This document shows positions 1 through 13,000 of a stretch of 64,000 nucleotides of DNA, piece by piece. The notes under the pieces are model-generated. The model ran no database searches. It was not told the DNA's origin and saw only the letters and a list, made by a program, of their open reading frames with translations. Position 1 is the first letter of the stretch. Every line of letters begins with the position of its first letter. This stretch comes from Aurelia coerulea (Eukaryota; Cnidaria; Scyphozoa; Semaeostomeae; Ulmaridae). The stretch is taken from assembly GCA_039566865.1 (NCBI GenBank), contig CM076961.1, forward strand, positions 5,603,501-5,667,500, in the 5' to 3' direction. A program made the position numbers and the translations under genes.

Positions 1-460
1 ACTACATGCGAAAGCAAACTATTCTTCTTTCACACGGCCTTGGGATGGTTTCGCAAATACCAGCAAATAGCCCTTAAAAGGGAATTGACATGCTTAGAGC
101 TAGCCCGGGCCAAGCTAAAAGTATACCCTATTGTATTTGATAACTTAAAAATTTGTCTATTCATTTTGTAGCTAAATAAACATTAGGTGCGTAGGCTTGT
201 TTATTTATGGCGTCCACTCCATATAGCTATCCCCATTCCCTTGAAACCTGCTTCCAGCTTTTATCCAAAAATGTAATCGATAGTTATAGCCTCCAGTTTG
301 TGCCCTTGTCTTGGTGCTTCAACAGTAACGCTATGAGTCGTAGTTTGAATGGATGAGTGAATTCGATTAGATGATTACTGAAGTTTGAAGTGAAAACAAC
401 GATTCTTTTCATAAATGTAATATGCATCGATAGAGTTAGAATTCGAATGTATATGTTATC
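1..460. other. No recognised feature
   Basis: AT-rich. No exon with matching splice sites and frame was found, although the FAM194 gene should extend to the left. Confidence 0.4.
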
Positions 461-759
461 TAGACTTATGACGATGAGTCTCTTGTTTCCCTGTGCTCTT
501 TGACTTCAAGATGGCGCTTCAGTCAACAAAGACTCATATTATTACTCTGAAAAAGTTGACCCTATTTAGGCCTAATATGCTGGGGTTCCTAGCATACCAA
601 TCAGATTGCGAGATTTGGCAAAGAACAATAAGTTTCGAACACTCGATTCGAAAGACGCACTTGACTAGACGTGAAGGAAGTTGCTGCGGCAGGTACTTGA
701 AGATTTCCCTGTTGAGCAAGGTACCGCAGGGATACAAGGGACTCGTCGTCATAAGTCTA
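461..759. mobile_element. Mutator-like MITE, copy A
   Basis: Inverted termini tagacttatgacgatgagtc and gactcgtcgtcataagtcta. Flanks tatgttatc (452-460) and tatgttgtc (760-768) are a 9-bp target duplication with one mismatch. Confidence 0.75.
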
Positions 760-820
760 TATGTTGTCGTCTGCTCTGCGTAGCTCAAAAGGAAGTCTAC
801 AAGTGCATGGTTTATCGCAG

Positions 821-1025
821 GAGTAAATGGGCATGATGTTAATTCCTTTACACAAATTAATAGCTATCCGTCAGGACGAGTGGCTGTTATTACATCAAAA
901 TGTACGCTCCCAGGTAGTGGTGGCTATTACACAATTGCATATAGCGATGACGTGGATGCGAAAATGTTGGCGTGTTTTACTCCGACTGGCAGAGGATGTT
1001 GCAACTACTCGGGGAAAGCCATCAG
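821..1025 (+). CDS. FAM194 gene exon a
   Basis: Acceptor tttatcgcag before 821 and donor gtatgg at 1026. The exon enters needing one base and leaves in phase 2. It contains YPSGRVAVITSK, then GGYYTIAYSDD, then LACFTPTGRGCCNYSGKAIR, which is the start of the FAM194 domain. No upstream coding exon was recognised in bases 1-820. Confidence 0.8.
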
Positions 1026-4000
1026 GTATGGACTGACGACCATAATTTATTTTATCATAACCGGTGGGTCAATAAAAATGCACTCCGCTTAAGATTATGG
1101 TGAATGTTTGAGGAATCAGATTAAGTTTTTGCTCTTAAAAATCCAAGCTCTGAACGGAATATAACGAAGCTATACATCATTCAATGCGTAAGAATTTGAG
1201 AATTCTAGCCATGCTAAAATAATAGGCTAGTATTGTGAAAGGAAAATTTCCCGTTTGATTTACTGCTAAAAGGAGCATACTCCCTTCAAATGCTACTTTG
1301 TAGCATAGGTTCCAAATCTTTAAAAAGGTTGGTGTAGAATTTAATATTTCTTTGAACTGAATGACTTCAAAGAAACTTTAGCTATCACTTTAATTCTACC
1401 GAAGGACTTCTCTGAAATCTGCAATATTTGAAGATTTGGAGTGTTTTTCTTCTTTTTCAAGAATTCAAGAAAAAATTTCAAAAAAATCTTAAAACCATCG
1501 TAATTTCAAAACTGTTTGACACAACATGAAATAATTTCCAAGAAAACCATAGTTTATGGATGTCTACAATATTGTATCAAGCAAACGTCTATCACTTTTC
1601 TGGTTTATGATTTAGAAATCTGATGACGTCACATCCTCAACTCAGTTAGAATATGAAATACTCGGCAATTTCGAACAATATTCAAAAGTTATGAAAAGTC
1701 CAACGGTAGAATTATAAGTAAGTAGCTAAAGTTTATTTCAAGCCATTTAACTAGAAGAAATGGGTCATAGAGTTTTACACCCACCCTTTAATACCGATTC
1801 AAAGATTTGGAACCTATGCTCTACTTTGTACCCTTGCAAGCATGCTAACAATATCTGGCTTACATCATCAGGAAGCGCACATCCTAAGCTACCAAATTGT
1901 GTCTCAGATTCTTCAAATTCCTAATGACTATAGAAAATATACGCTGTAATGTAATTGCAAATATTTTGTCTGCCCTCTCTCATTTAAATTCCGCTATAAA
2001 ACACAGACCAGAAGACATGAAAAGATCATGAAACACAGTTTGGTTGCCTGAAGACTGTTCTGCGGTTGTGCAAAATTTAGAGCAATTTGATTGGCTCCTT
2101 GGGTGCAAAATTGCTTTTGCGTACCTGTAACTAGCTTATCTTCGAGTCAAGAGAAAGGAGTCTTTTTCTGAAACCCATTCAAGTTTGTCTATCAAGTAAA
2201 CATGTTAAACACGGTGTAATCCAGGTCAGGAAATAAGGGCTTAAAAACGATTTATTTATCTAAATAAAGGGTGCGATACACACACACTGTGGGTGGGATA
2301 AACTAGGATTTACATTTCAAACACATGGAAGAACGTCAAGAGAAACATTTTAGTTTCCTCCCTTTGAATTAAATTTCTGCTTTTTGAACATTTCTGTTAA
2401 TTTCAAAGATGGTATCTTTGTGCGTCTTAAAAGTTGGGCTTTTTTGGATATGAAGAAATCCGAAAACTGGGTTTTCACCATGAAAAGGTTTACAGTAACC
2501 TTAAAAGGCAACTGTTTCCTGAATATCACAGTAATGATGTATATTGACATCTTACTGACTAGCCAACATCTCTAATTGGATTTAGAAATTTAGCTGGTTT
2601 AAATCGGCCATTACTTTCTAAGCTAAAGAAGATTTTCTGGAGAAAGCCCTTCAAAATCTTGAAGCAACATCTCCCCATTCGAACAAATTAACTAAGGCCA
2701 AAGAGGGCTATCGTACTTAGAACCGAAATTTGCAATGGCTCATCCTCCGACTTGGAAGTGTATTATTTGGAGCTGAAAATAAATGTTTTGCGTTAACTTA
2801 TGGGAACAGAACATTTTTAAGTACCTAAGAAATATGATCTTGCTTTGAGCACCTTCGACTAAGTTTCCTCTTCCCACGCTGATAGGAAACACGTTCCTCG
2901 TTGTTTTTAAGATATGAAATGGCTGTAAATCGATCCCATGTTTTTGACGACTTTTTGAGGATTTCAGGCATGCTCTTTTGTTCGAAATCCTTAATTCAAG
3001 AAATTTACAGTGCCGAAAAAGATTGCGAAAAATATTCATTAGGCAGGCTAATCTTTTAGTGACATAGCAACCTTTGAAGCATTTTAATCGTCCGCTTACT
3101 TTGTCTTCAATAACAGATTACGTTGCGTTTTTATCGTTCGTATGATTTAAAACTTTGTAAATTTATGTTTTCTCTTAAAATCAATTTGACCTATGCCATT
3201 GTTAATTCAATTTTGATGGTGAATGAATTCTTACTTTGTTACTAACTTATTTCATTTGTCTTTCTTGCAGGTTTTTAAATACAACTAAAGAGGCAAATTT
3301 TAATGATGAGGTATGTCCCCTTTGTCCCTTCCGTAAACAACACATTCATTTCTTTACAGCAAAATTTTATCAAACATCTCAATTTTGTAAAAAGATTCTC
3401 GCCATAGTTTTGCATGATGCTGCTCTTCAGATATTAAATTGAAGTTTCCAACGATCCCCATAAAAATCCGTTCAGAAATGATGGAGCTATGACCTTCAGG
3501 AGACCAAATTTGCCCGATCACTGAAACCAGCGGTCGGCCATTTTGTCTTACTATTTTGCAGTGATAAATAGCTTCATGGATTGAAAATGAAACAGCAGCC
3601 TCCAATTTCATAGCTTTCATGAAAATTCCGATAATCCTCGGAGAAATCCACCATTTCTGACCTCACAGAAAATATTTCTTACTTCACCTGAAGATACTTA
3701 TCACTGCAAAATAGTAAGACAAAATGGCCGACCGCTGGTTTCAGTCATCAGGCAAATTTGGTCTTCTGAAGGTCATAGCTTCATCATTTCTCAACGGATT
3801 TTTACGGGGATGGTTGCAAACTTTAATTAAATATCTGAAGAGCAGCATCATGCAAAATTTGTTGAGAATCTTTTGCCGTTTTGTTGCAAACTCACAACTA
3901 GACTTCGTCATTCAATTTCTTCGCTATTCAATTACAAAGACTGCAATCCATCACAGCTCAACAAGGGCTGGTGCACAAATTGTTCAGAAAACAGGAGAAC

Positions 4001-7000
4001 AAATTTTGCTTGACCCCGTTTGCACTATGCTGCTGTCTCTTATTGACATCCCTTCATTCCGGTCAAGTTGCAATAGTGTAAACGAGGTATACGGCATCAT
4101 TTAATATCGGGTTCATATAGAGGCGATAATTTCGCAAAGAGAGCATGTGCCTTGACAAATCATCGCTTTATACATGCTTAAAACATATTACATTAACATC
4201 GTCGAGTATTTAAGTGGTATAGTGTAAATGGGGATTCTGTTTGATCCAAAATTAGCCAATACAGCACAGTTTTCATGCTGTATTGGTTCAGTACCAGTAA
4301 GGTGTACACGAAACCTCAGGAAGCATTGCTAAAGATGCGAATTACAACTTGCTTCCAAGCATCAGCTAGGACACAAAAATAACGCTTTAAAATTTTCCAG
4401 CAGAAAATCCTCGGAAAATATTTCAACTTTGAATTAGATTTATCTTTGATAGTATTGATGACACCCCTTTCTTCTATTTTGTTTGAACGTCAATGCAAGA
4501 CTGTAGGCTAACGTAAAATATATTTCTTCAACACCACTTTTCCACAAAATGTTTCAGAATAACCTCGAGCATGTGTAAAGCTTTTGTCCAAACACGTCAT
4601 AAAGAATTATTGCTGCCCCAAAAAGTGGAGCCATGTGTCCTGAATTTTAAACATTAGGTCCACGAGTAGTAGTTTGAACCAATAGGAAAATTCTATTCAA
4701 TAGAATTTTGAGCGAAAACAACGAATTAGTAAATCTGACAGCCAAGAGAAAATTGAGAATTTGCAAAATCTCTGTTATGATCTGCCCTGTAGGTTCGTAA
4801 AGGGGATGTTTATATAGCCAAGTGCACGGTAGACTTGCTGCTTGAGACCCTTATTCTCTATGACTTGAATAGTATTGCTTCGGTCAACAAAGACTTGTAA
4901 TGTTGCAACTAAGATACCTAGTTTATAAAGTAACGCAATTTATTTTTAAACATTTGACAACTCTCTTGTGTTGATTTTTATAAATTATACACCGAAACAT
5001 CAGATCTCGTAAAGGAGTACTTTTTTCGAGCAATCTTTCTGAAAAGGCTTCGGCCTTTTTAAAGAAATTTCTGAATGTTCGATCTGTAAGTTCTCATAAA
5101 TAAGTCTCACAGTGATGAGTTTTCACTGTATTGATTGCTAAATTTGTTATTTTTTGCAGAATGGTATTCCAGTGCAGAAATGGAAATGGGCATATGGGAA
5201 ACTGGCGTCTCCAGAACAATTTAAGGTATGTTATTAGACCCCGTTTACACTATGCCGGTACGAAATGAATACGGCATGAAACTGTGCCGTATTGGCCTCC
5301 CGTTTACACTATGCCGGCATACATAATTTTCACTTGAATGCGGCACGAAATGAATACGGCATGCTAACTGGCTTCGTCGCTCTACCGGCATAGTGTAAAC
5401 GGTGAGTGCGGCATCATTTCATGTCGGATTCACATCGAGGCGATAATCTGGCAAATGAGAGCATGCGCCTTAACAAATCCTCGCTCTGCGCATGGTCAAT
5501 ACCTATCGTATTCATTTCGTGCCGGTATAGTGTAAACGGCAATTCCGTATTGACAGAAAAACGAATACGGCACAGTTTCATGCCGTATTCATTTCGTACC
5601 GGCATAATGTAAACGGGGTCTTAGTGTCAGTCACACAAATTTGAGTATTGGTAGCCTTTTGTAGTTGAGTTGCATATTCTTTATGTAATGACACCACATA
5701 CACTTATACATCATCGTAGTTTTGTTGCTTGCCTGAACTGATATGTCACCATAACTACGAATGATGAGCTACCTGTTGGTCAAGACGACCACCTACATAC
5801 CTAAGTTATCTTAACGAAGACATCGACAGTATATGCAAAGCATTTGTCAATAAATCTCGAGCTCATAGACCTAGTTATGATTTAGCTCGTAAAGTTTTTG
5901 AAAGAATATATAAGATTTTTGATCATTGGATCTAAACCGGTATGTTGTTGTGAATATATATTTTGTTTTCTGTAATTTTTAATGACATTTCTAGTTACTT
6001 AAAGCCACGAGACGTAAAGGCGGAGTGGGTTCGAATAGGACCCCACCAGACATTCCGGACTCGATTGGATCTAATCCCGGCGGTTAAAAGAATTGACACA
6101 TTGAAAGACGTAAACGTATTTTTGAATGCTTCGAATAGAGTTTAACTTCAGTTGATTCACAAATCAGCAAATCTAAATCAAAATAAGTGGTGATATATAC
6201 CAGATAGATTTTTATAATTGAACTACGCTTTTTCCATTGAATCGTCCATTCGTGCAACCGTTTTTAACAATTTGACGCCTATAACAGGGAGAATTATTTA
6301 ATTTTTGGGCAATTTTTCATTGAAGCACAAATTCCCCAATCAGTCGACATCGTTTCAATATCTTTCATTGTTTCTTTACAGCTAAATAATAGCATAAGCT
6401 TCCGATGTGTCAGTCAAAATACCATAGCACTAATGGTTTCTATTGATGGAGAAGTTGCTAAATTCAGTGTCGCACCAAATGTGGAAGCGTCTGAGCCTGA
6501 CTTTGAAAACCTTGTAAGTGTTCTTTTAATTTGAAAATTCTTATTTTGTTAATTATTATATAGTGATCTTTTAAACTAGTAACTGTTTTGCCACGGCCCC
6601 CTGAAAAGCAGTTCTTATGGGCTGACGGGGCGGGCTACCGTGCCTAAATAAATAAAAATGAAATTAAATGAAAATTCATTTTTTTTTCTTTCTATTAATT
6701 CTTCATTTTTTATTTTCATAGCTCATTATTTTTACACAGTAGCCCCATCAGCCGAGAGAACTGCTTTTAACGGGGTGGTGTCAAACTTCACAATATTACA
6801 AAGAATTGGACCACGCAGTTGTGCTTGATTTCCGCAGCTTTACGCCTTTGCGGAGGAAAAATTTGTAAATGCTACGGAAGAGCTAAGGAAAAATGCAACA
6901 GGGTACTGTCGAAATATTTGGGGGTATGTTTCCTCCAGTGTCCCTGGCTTTTTCGTCTATGAAGACTGTTTCAATTAAAGGTGACCTGAAGCAAAAATGT

Positions 7001-10000
7001 TCATTGATTCAAATGAATGGCATTGTTCAATCATTAAAAATGTCGTTTAAATTTATTGCTGCCGAATGCAGCTTAACTATTCTGCTTCAATCAGCGCGCG
7101 AAATTAGCCTGTCTGTCTGTCTGCCTGCTGTCTGCTGTCTGTCTGCCGTCAGGCTATGTCGATAGAAGACGGGCCAGCTCACGGCTGCGGTTCACGGGCT
7201 CGGGCTTGTGAGCATTTATTCAACAAACAACAAAGATAATGAGTTCTTCCTACCTACTTAACTACCTAACTACGTCAATGGACGACAAAGGTCTATTTCT
7301 GACAATGCAGAACTCATTATTACGGACCACGGAACCATGAACTACAGAACTTCAGAACCAAGAGCCTTAGACTCAGGAACTAGAAACCAGCGGAGGAGAG
7401 TAACTGAATATTCTAAATGATTTACCTTTTGACCCATTACCCAACTGTAAATTAAAGCATAATACAAGTTTCCTTAGCGATAATCATTCAATTAATTTCT
7501 ATAAAATTGACCTCGCTACAGTCGCATTTGGTACAAATACTAATCGGCAGCACTCGCTGACTGTTGTTATATCTAGTTTTATGTCTTATTTCATTTTCGA
7601 GTTATCCACTATTTTGTAGGGTTGGCCTATGAGGTCATTTGTCATTTTTTTGCAAAATGTCAAGAAAGTATGCAAGATTGACTATATTTCCAAAGGGACT
7701 TTTGACAGCCAAAGGGACTTTATCAAAAAATTTTTTTCTATTTCCATGCCTCTCTAAACATCATACCGGGTGCGCCAAAATAAACTATGCACGTTTGGCA
7801 GGCCACAATAAATCGTACACTGGACCGATTTTGAAGATTTATGACTTAATCGTTAGCAGAAAGCCTGAATTAGATACTGGAATTTTTTTTAAATTTTCTT
7901 TCTTCAGTTTTTAGAGCTAGAAGCGAGTTCCCTAAAATTTTAGATTTCGAAAACATTGAAAATGATCAAAAAACATCGATCAAATTTTCTAAAGAATCAA
8001 AATGAATGGACAAAGAGAGAACTTTTTCGTGGTGATTTGCGATTTAGCAATCGACCAATTGTAACCTGCTGTACGAGAGTTCGTACTGAACCCCCAAATC
8101 CTCCTGAAAACATTTTCTCTTTGTTCATTCATGTTGAATCTTTTAAAATTTGATCGACGTTTTTTAATCGTTTTCAATGTTTTCGAAAACGAACATTTTA
8201 AGAAACTTGCTCCTAGCTCTAAGAACTGAAAACGGAAAAATTTGCAAAAAGTCCTAGAATCTAATTCAGGCTTTCTGCTAAAGATTAAATCATAAATCTT
8301 CAAGATCGATCCAGTGTACGATTTATTGTGGCCAGCCAAACGTGCATAGTTTATTTTGGCGCACCCGGTATCAATAAGTTAACATTCCATTTATGTAGCT
8401 CTGCTAATATTTTCCTTGCAATTGTAGCCTTTCTAAGATAGAATACAGCTATATTTTCACATGTTATCCCAGTAATTTTTTGCAAGCAAAATTACATCAC
8501 CAACTGATACTTAAAATCAGTGCACAATTTGAAAAAAAAATGAGATAACGACAAATTTTAAACGGCACTTCCCATCATTCAATAGTGCTATTCATTTGCA
8601 TCAATAAATATTTCGCTTCAGCCCACCTTTTACCCTGGTTACCAGTGCCTTATTTTTTTGTCTTCAAGCTTAGTATTCTTTTTTTTCACAGGGAACCTTG
8701 GCAACAAATGAGACGTTCTCTTCACGTACTGCAGTGGTATGTAGCCTTCTGTGCAAATCTTATTTTTACATTCCACTAAGAAGTTTACAATATAGATATT
8801 GCACATTACATACAAACTACTTCTCAATATTACTAAGGGAGCAGAAACTATCACAACCCTTCGACCATTACGTTAGATTAATGCAAACTACGATACATTC
8901 ATACATTTATGCCTATAGACCAGAAAAGAAAAGTAACTAATGCCTACCAAATCATAATCATATCTTTGCTGGTATGGCGGGTGGGTAGATTAAATGAATC
9001 CGCTGTTTCAGAAGTTATACTGTAAATCGTCGTTGTGACATCAATATTCAATGCAAGCGAGGATGACATAATCTTTCCTTTAAATCGTGGCTAGCCTCTA
9101 AATCGCGAAAATGTATAGTGTGTCCCAAGAAATTTTTTCCACATTTGTGAGGCTGCTGCAGAGGAGCTGTACGTTCTATTATCCCCTTCTTGGTACAGTT
9201 GCATGGGATAGGCTTCAGCTTAGAGATTGAGACCTTGTTTTAGCCAATAGGACAAGCGGTTGCTGAGTTATGTAAAAAGTTACGAGTTACAAAAGTAAAG
9301 AATGACTGCTTCAAAATCAGCACTTTTTCGTTCTTCAATCATGACATAATCAGTTAGAAACTGCAAGAAAGGGTTTGCATTGCTATATTAGAATTTTTGT
9401 TCTACAGTTTAAGAAGGACTAATTATGTTGCTTACTGATAACGCAATAACACTGAGGCATTTTATATTGCTAACAAAATACAAATGCAATGCTTGGGCCC
9501 TATCTTTCAAGATTTATGTGATTTTTCAACCTTTTCGACTTTCTTATGCCATAAATCAGCAGCCACTTGTCCCATTGACTAAAGCAAGGTCTCAAATCCT
9601 AAGTTGATGATAAACACATGCAGCTGTATCGATAACGGAACAATAGAAAGCATAAAGCTCCCCCACAGCAGCTGTGTAAACGAGACATTGTTTTTGGCAC
9701 ACCATGTGTAGAAATGGTGCCAGAATTCGGTCACTTAGGCGGCATAACTTGTTCATGCTTCATCCCAGGATAATGGCTGTCAGTTGGGTGAAAAGTTTAA
9801 AATCCGTTGATATCTTACATCAACAAATTTCGGACGTTAATATTTATGGACGTTTCATACGTCCGAACATCTCAATATCCGAAATGTTTTGTAGTCCGAA
9901 ATATTTAGCGTACAAAATCTTTTGCAGCATAGAACAATCCCACCAAAACATTTCCACTGTTTCAAAGCGTAATGTCTTGCTGTCTTGCTCAAGAAAGGCT

Positions 10001-13000
10001 TTATATTCAAAAGGAATTTCACGAGGCTGTTAATTTATGAAAAATAATATGTTTTTCATAAACTAAATCCATCTTAGCAATTATTCTCATCATCATCAAT
10101 TATAATAATTTGTGGAAATTTCTGACCAAGCATCCCTATGCTGAAGTATGATCTATAAATCTATGATTTTTTTAGTTTGAAATAATCAAAAATAAACAAA
10201 AAATATGTAGTCTTTCTTCGTCCGAAATTTCTGTAAAAATGTCTGAAATTCCGCGAAAAAGTGTCCGAAAAATTTTTTGTCCGAAAATTTGTTGTCCAAA
10301 AATGTTCGTCCGAAGTTTTTTAGCTTCAGTATACTTAAAGGGAGTACAAGGACCAGCAGCCTTTGCCATTGTTTGTCTTTGTTTTTGTGAATCTCGTACA
10401 GTCAGTTATTCTGGAAGCTATGCAGAGCAAGTCGCTGACTTCACAAAAGGCATGCTGGTCTTTATACTCCCTTTAACTACTAGATTTTGACCTTCATGTA
10501 GTGGTTGTTAGACACCGCAGTTATGTTTCAGCATACATGCTGCTGCGAAGGAAAATAGATTTATTTCTGCGGAGAAGAATTCTCTCAATCTCTTATGCTA
10601 GCTCCTCCGTTGTAGCAAATAATGTTTTCCTCTGCAAAAGAACACAGTTGCGGCAATCAAGCACAACTGCGGAGTCTAACCACCCATGCTTTATGTTGCT
10701 CAATTTATAAAACAATTAACTAGCATTGAAATATTCCTATTTTTCAGTTTTGCCGAGAACAACCGAAGAAACTGGTAGTTAAAGAAAGTGACAGAAAAAC
10801 AACGAGACAGAAGAAGGATATATCCAAGGTATAATGATTACATTTGTCAATACCCCAGGCTAGACTGATGAGTCAATTTTTTCAGTTAAAATTGCTATGT
10901 TTTGTATGTGAATCTGTTCATAAAATCTCTCCTATTTGCTTTCATAATTTCTTTAAATCTTTGGAATCTGTTCATCAATATGGTACAAGACAGGCTGGCA
11001 AGGATGATCTTTTTCTAACTCAGAAAAACACCAGTCAATACGGTTTCAGATCAGTACGCTACCATGGAGCAAAGTACTGGAATGACATTCTTGTAGATAT
11101 AAAAAGGTCACCATCTGTTAATGTCCCTAAAAATATTATCTGAAAAGGGGGTGCTCTCTCCTCCATTAGCTTTGAACTGGGAGAGTTCCTGAACTGAACT
11201 GACCTGACCTGACCTGACCTGACCTGACCTGACCTGACCTGACCTGACCTGACCTGACCTGACCTGACCTGAACTGAACTGAACTGAACTGATGACAGTG
11301 AGTCCCAGTTATCGCTCACCAAAACGAGACAACAGCCTGCCAAAGGTATATCAGTTTGGCGGAGGAGCGAAACTTGACTCGTAGTCAGTCTAACCCCAGG
11401 CATTGTTTATTCATCAGCATTAGCATTGTAGAGAGAAATCAACAAGCACCTGGTAAGTCGTGCTAAAACAGTTTTCGTCCAATTTCAGGGCTCAACAGTG
11501 TAGCTAGACAGTGCAAGTCAAATCAACTAGCAAATTAATAGCACTGTATGGCGGTGCAGCTCTAGGAGTATGGTTGACTACAGTTTAATGAGAACTGTCA
11601 CTTGTCTTACAAAGATGCATGCGATTATCTGCATTAAACTATGGCACTGCAAAGTTGACCTTTTTTTAGTTTGTTTTGATGTTTTGATAGAAGATATCTG
11701 TGCTGCTATTTACGTTCTAAGACGTTTAAGGTTACGGATCTCTTTTCCAACCTCTTGTGCAATTTCTTTCGCTGTAGCTCCCATAATTCTTTGGATGAAC
11801 GTGACAAAGCTATACATAATTTAATGCAAGTTGCAAACTCCCCAAGGTTTTTACCCGCCCAGTGGAGAATATTCGATGTTCCTGAAGCAGTTTTAACCAT
11901 AAACATTCGAAACTGAATTTATGTTGAAATAGTGACGATGATACCCCTTCGTACATTAATGGATAAGATAAGATTGACCGTAAAAGCTCTATTAACCCTA
12001 TCCAGACTAGGCTTTTTGAAACTTTGGGGAGTGTCCCCCTCTTTATTCCCAAACCATAAGTGCTATAGACATGAAACTTGGCACAAGTAACAAACACGAT
12101 AAGGCAAACAAGATGATCTCGAATTTCTAGGCTTTTTGAAACTTTGGGGAGTGTCCCCCTCTTTATTCCCAAACCATAAGTGCTATAGACATGAAACTTG
12201 GCACAAATAACAAACACGATTAGGCCAACAAGATGATGCAATTTGTTTTTGTTTATGTCACGGGATTATGTGCTGACGTCAGCAAATGTTGCTAATTTGT
12301 GTGTAAAACCACATGGACTTTGTCGCGTTGTATCTCCAAATTGATTAAACATATCTATATGAGATTTGAAACACAAAGGGATTACATCCTTGTAATTATT
12401 GTTTTGAAATTCTTGCTTCGTAACACTAATATTTTTGCTGATGTCAGCATTTATTTATTTTGTACGCAAAAGAGATCAATTTTTGTCTGAAAATGATTGT
12501 TAATTACTTTAAAAAATAGCAAACAATGTATGCTAAGTATACATAAAAAGACCTGCTCTATCATGTGATGTTGCTCATTTTTATAAAAATGAAGCCTAAC
12601 ATGGTTTTTCGTCAGTGACGTAATCAAAATCAATAAACTACATATCAAATGAAAGCTTGTTTCAAGTCGAATTCAGCAATGCTTTTTTCATTGTCATAGA
12701 GCCAGTGGTTCCAAAGTTATGACTTTAAGAGAATTTGTTTTGCGGAGCACTCAATTTAAAGTCATGTGTTGACCCCCGGAATCAGTGTCAACATATTTTA
12801 AATTGACATGAAAGGATGTCTCATAGATAGAAACTAAAATTCACAAAAAATCTAGACTATTCTAAAGAAATTCGACGAGCTGTGTGGAAAAGTTTACTAG
12901 GAGGGGGGGGGGCATTTTCTAGTGTGGATAGGGTTAAATCCCCCTCTCTATTGAGCCCCCCAACTTATATCAAATTCCAGAGGTTACCAAAGATTCTCCA

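Noticed and set aside
3724..4104. 126-codon plus-strand ORF
   Set aside because: It covers the right half of a degraded MITE and the start of another; no domain, and it falls in a FAM194 intron.
9115..9710. Another TGTCCC-type mariner-like MITE
   Set aside because: The ends (tagtgtgtcccaag and ttggcacaccatgtgta) are only weakly inverse; not enough to call.
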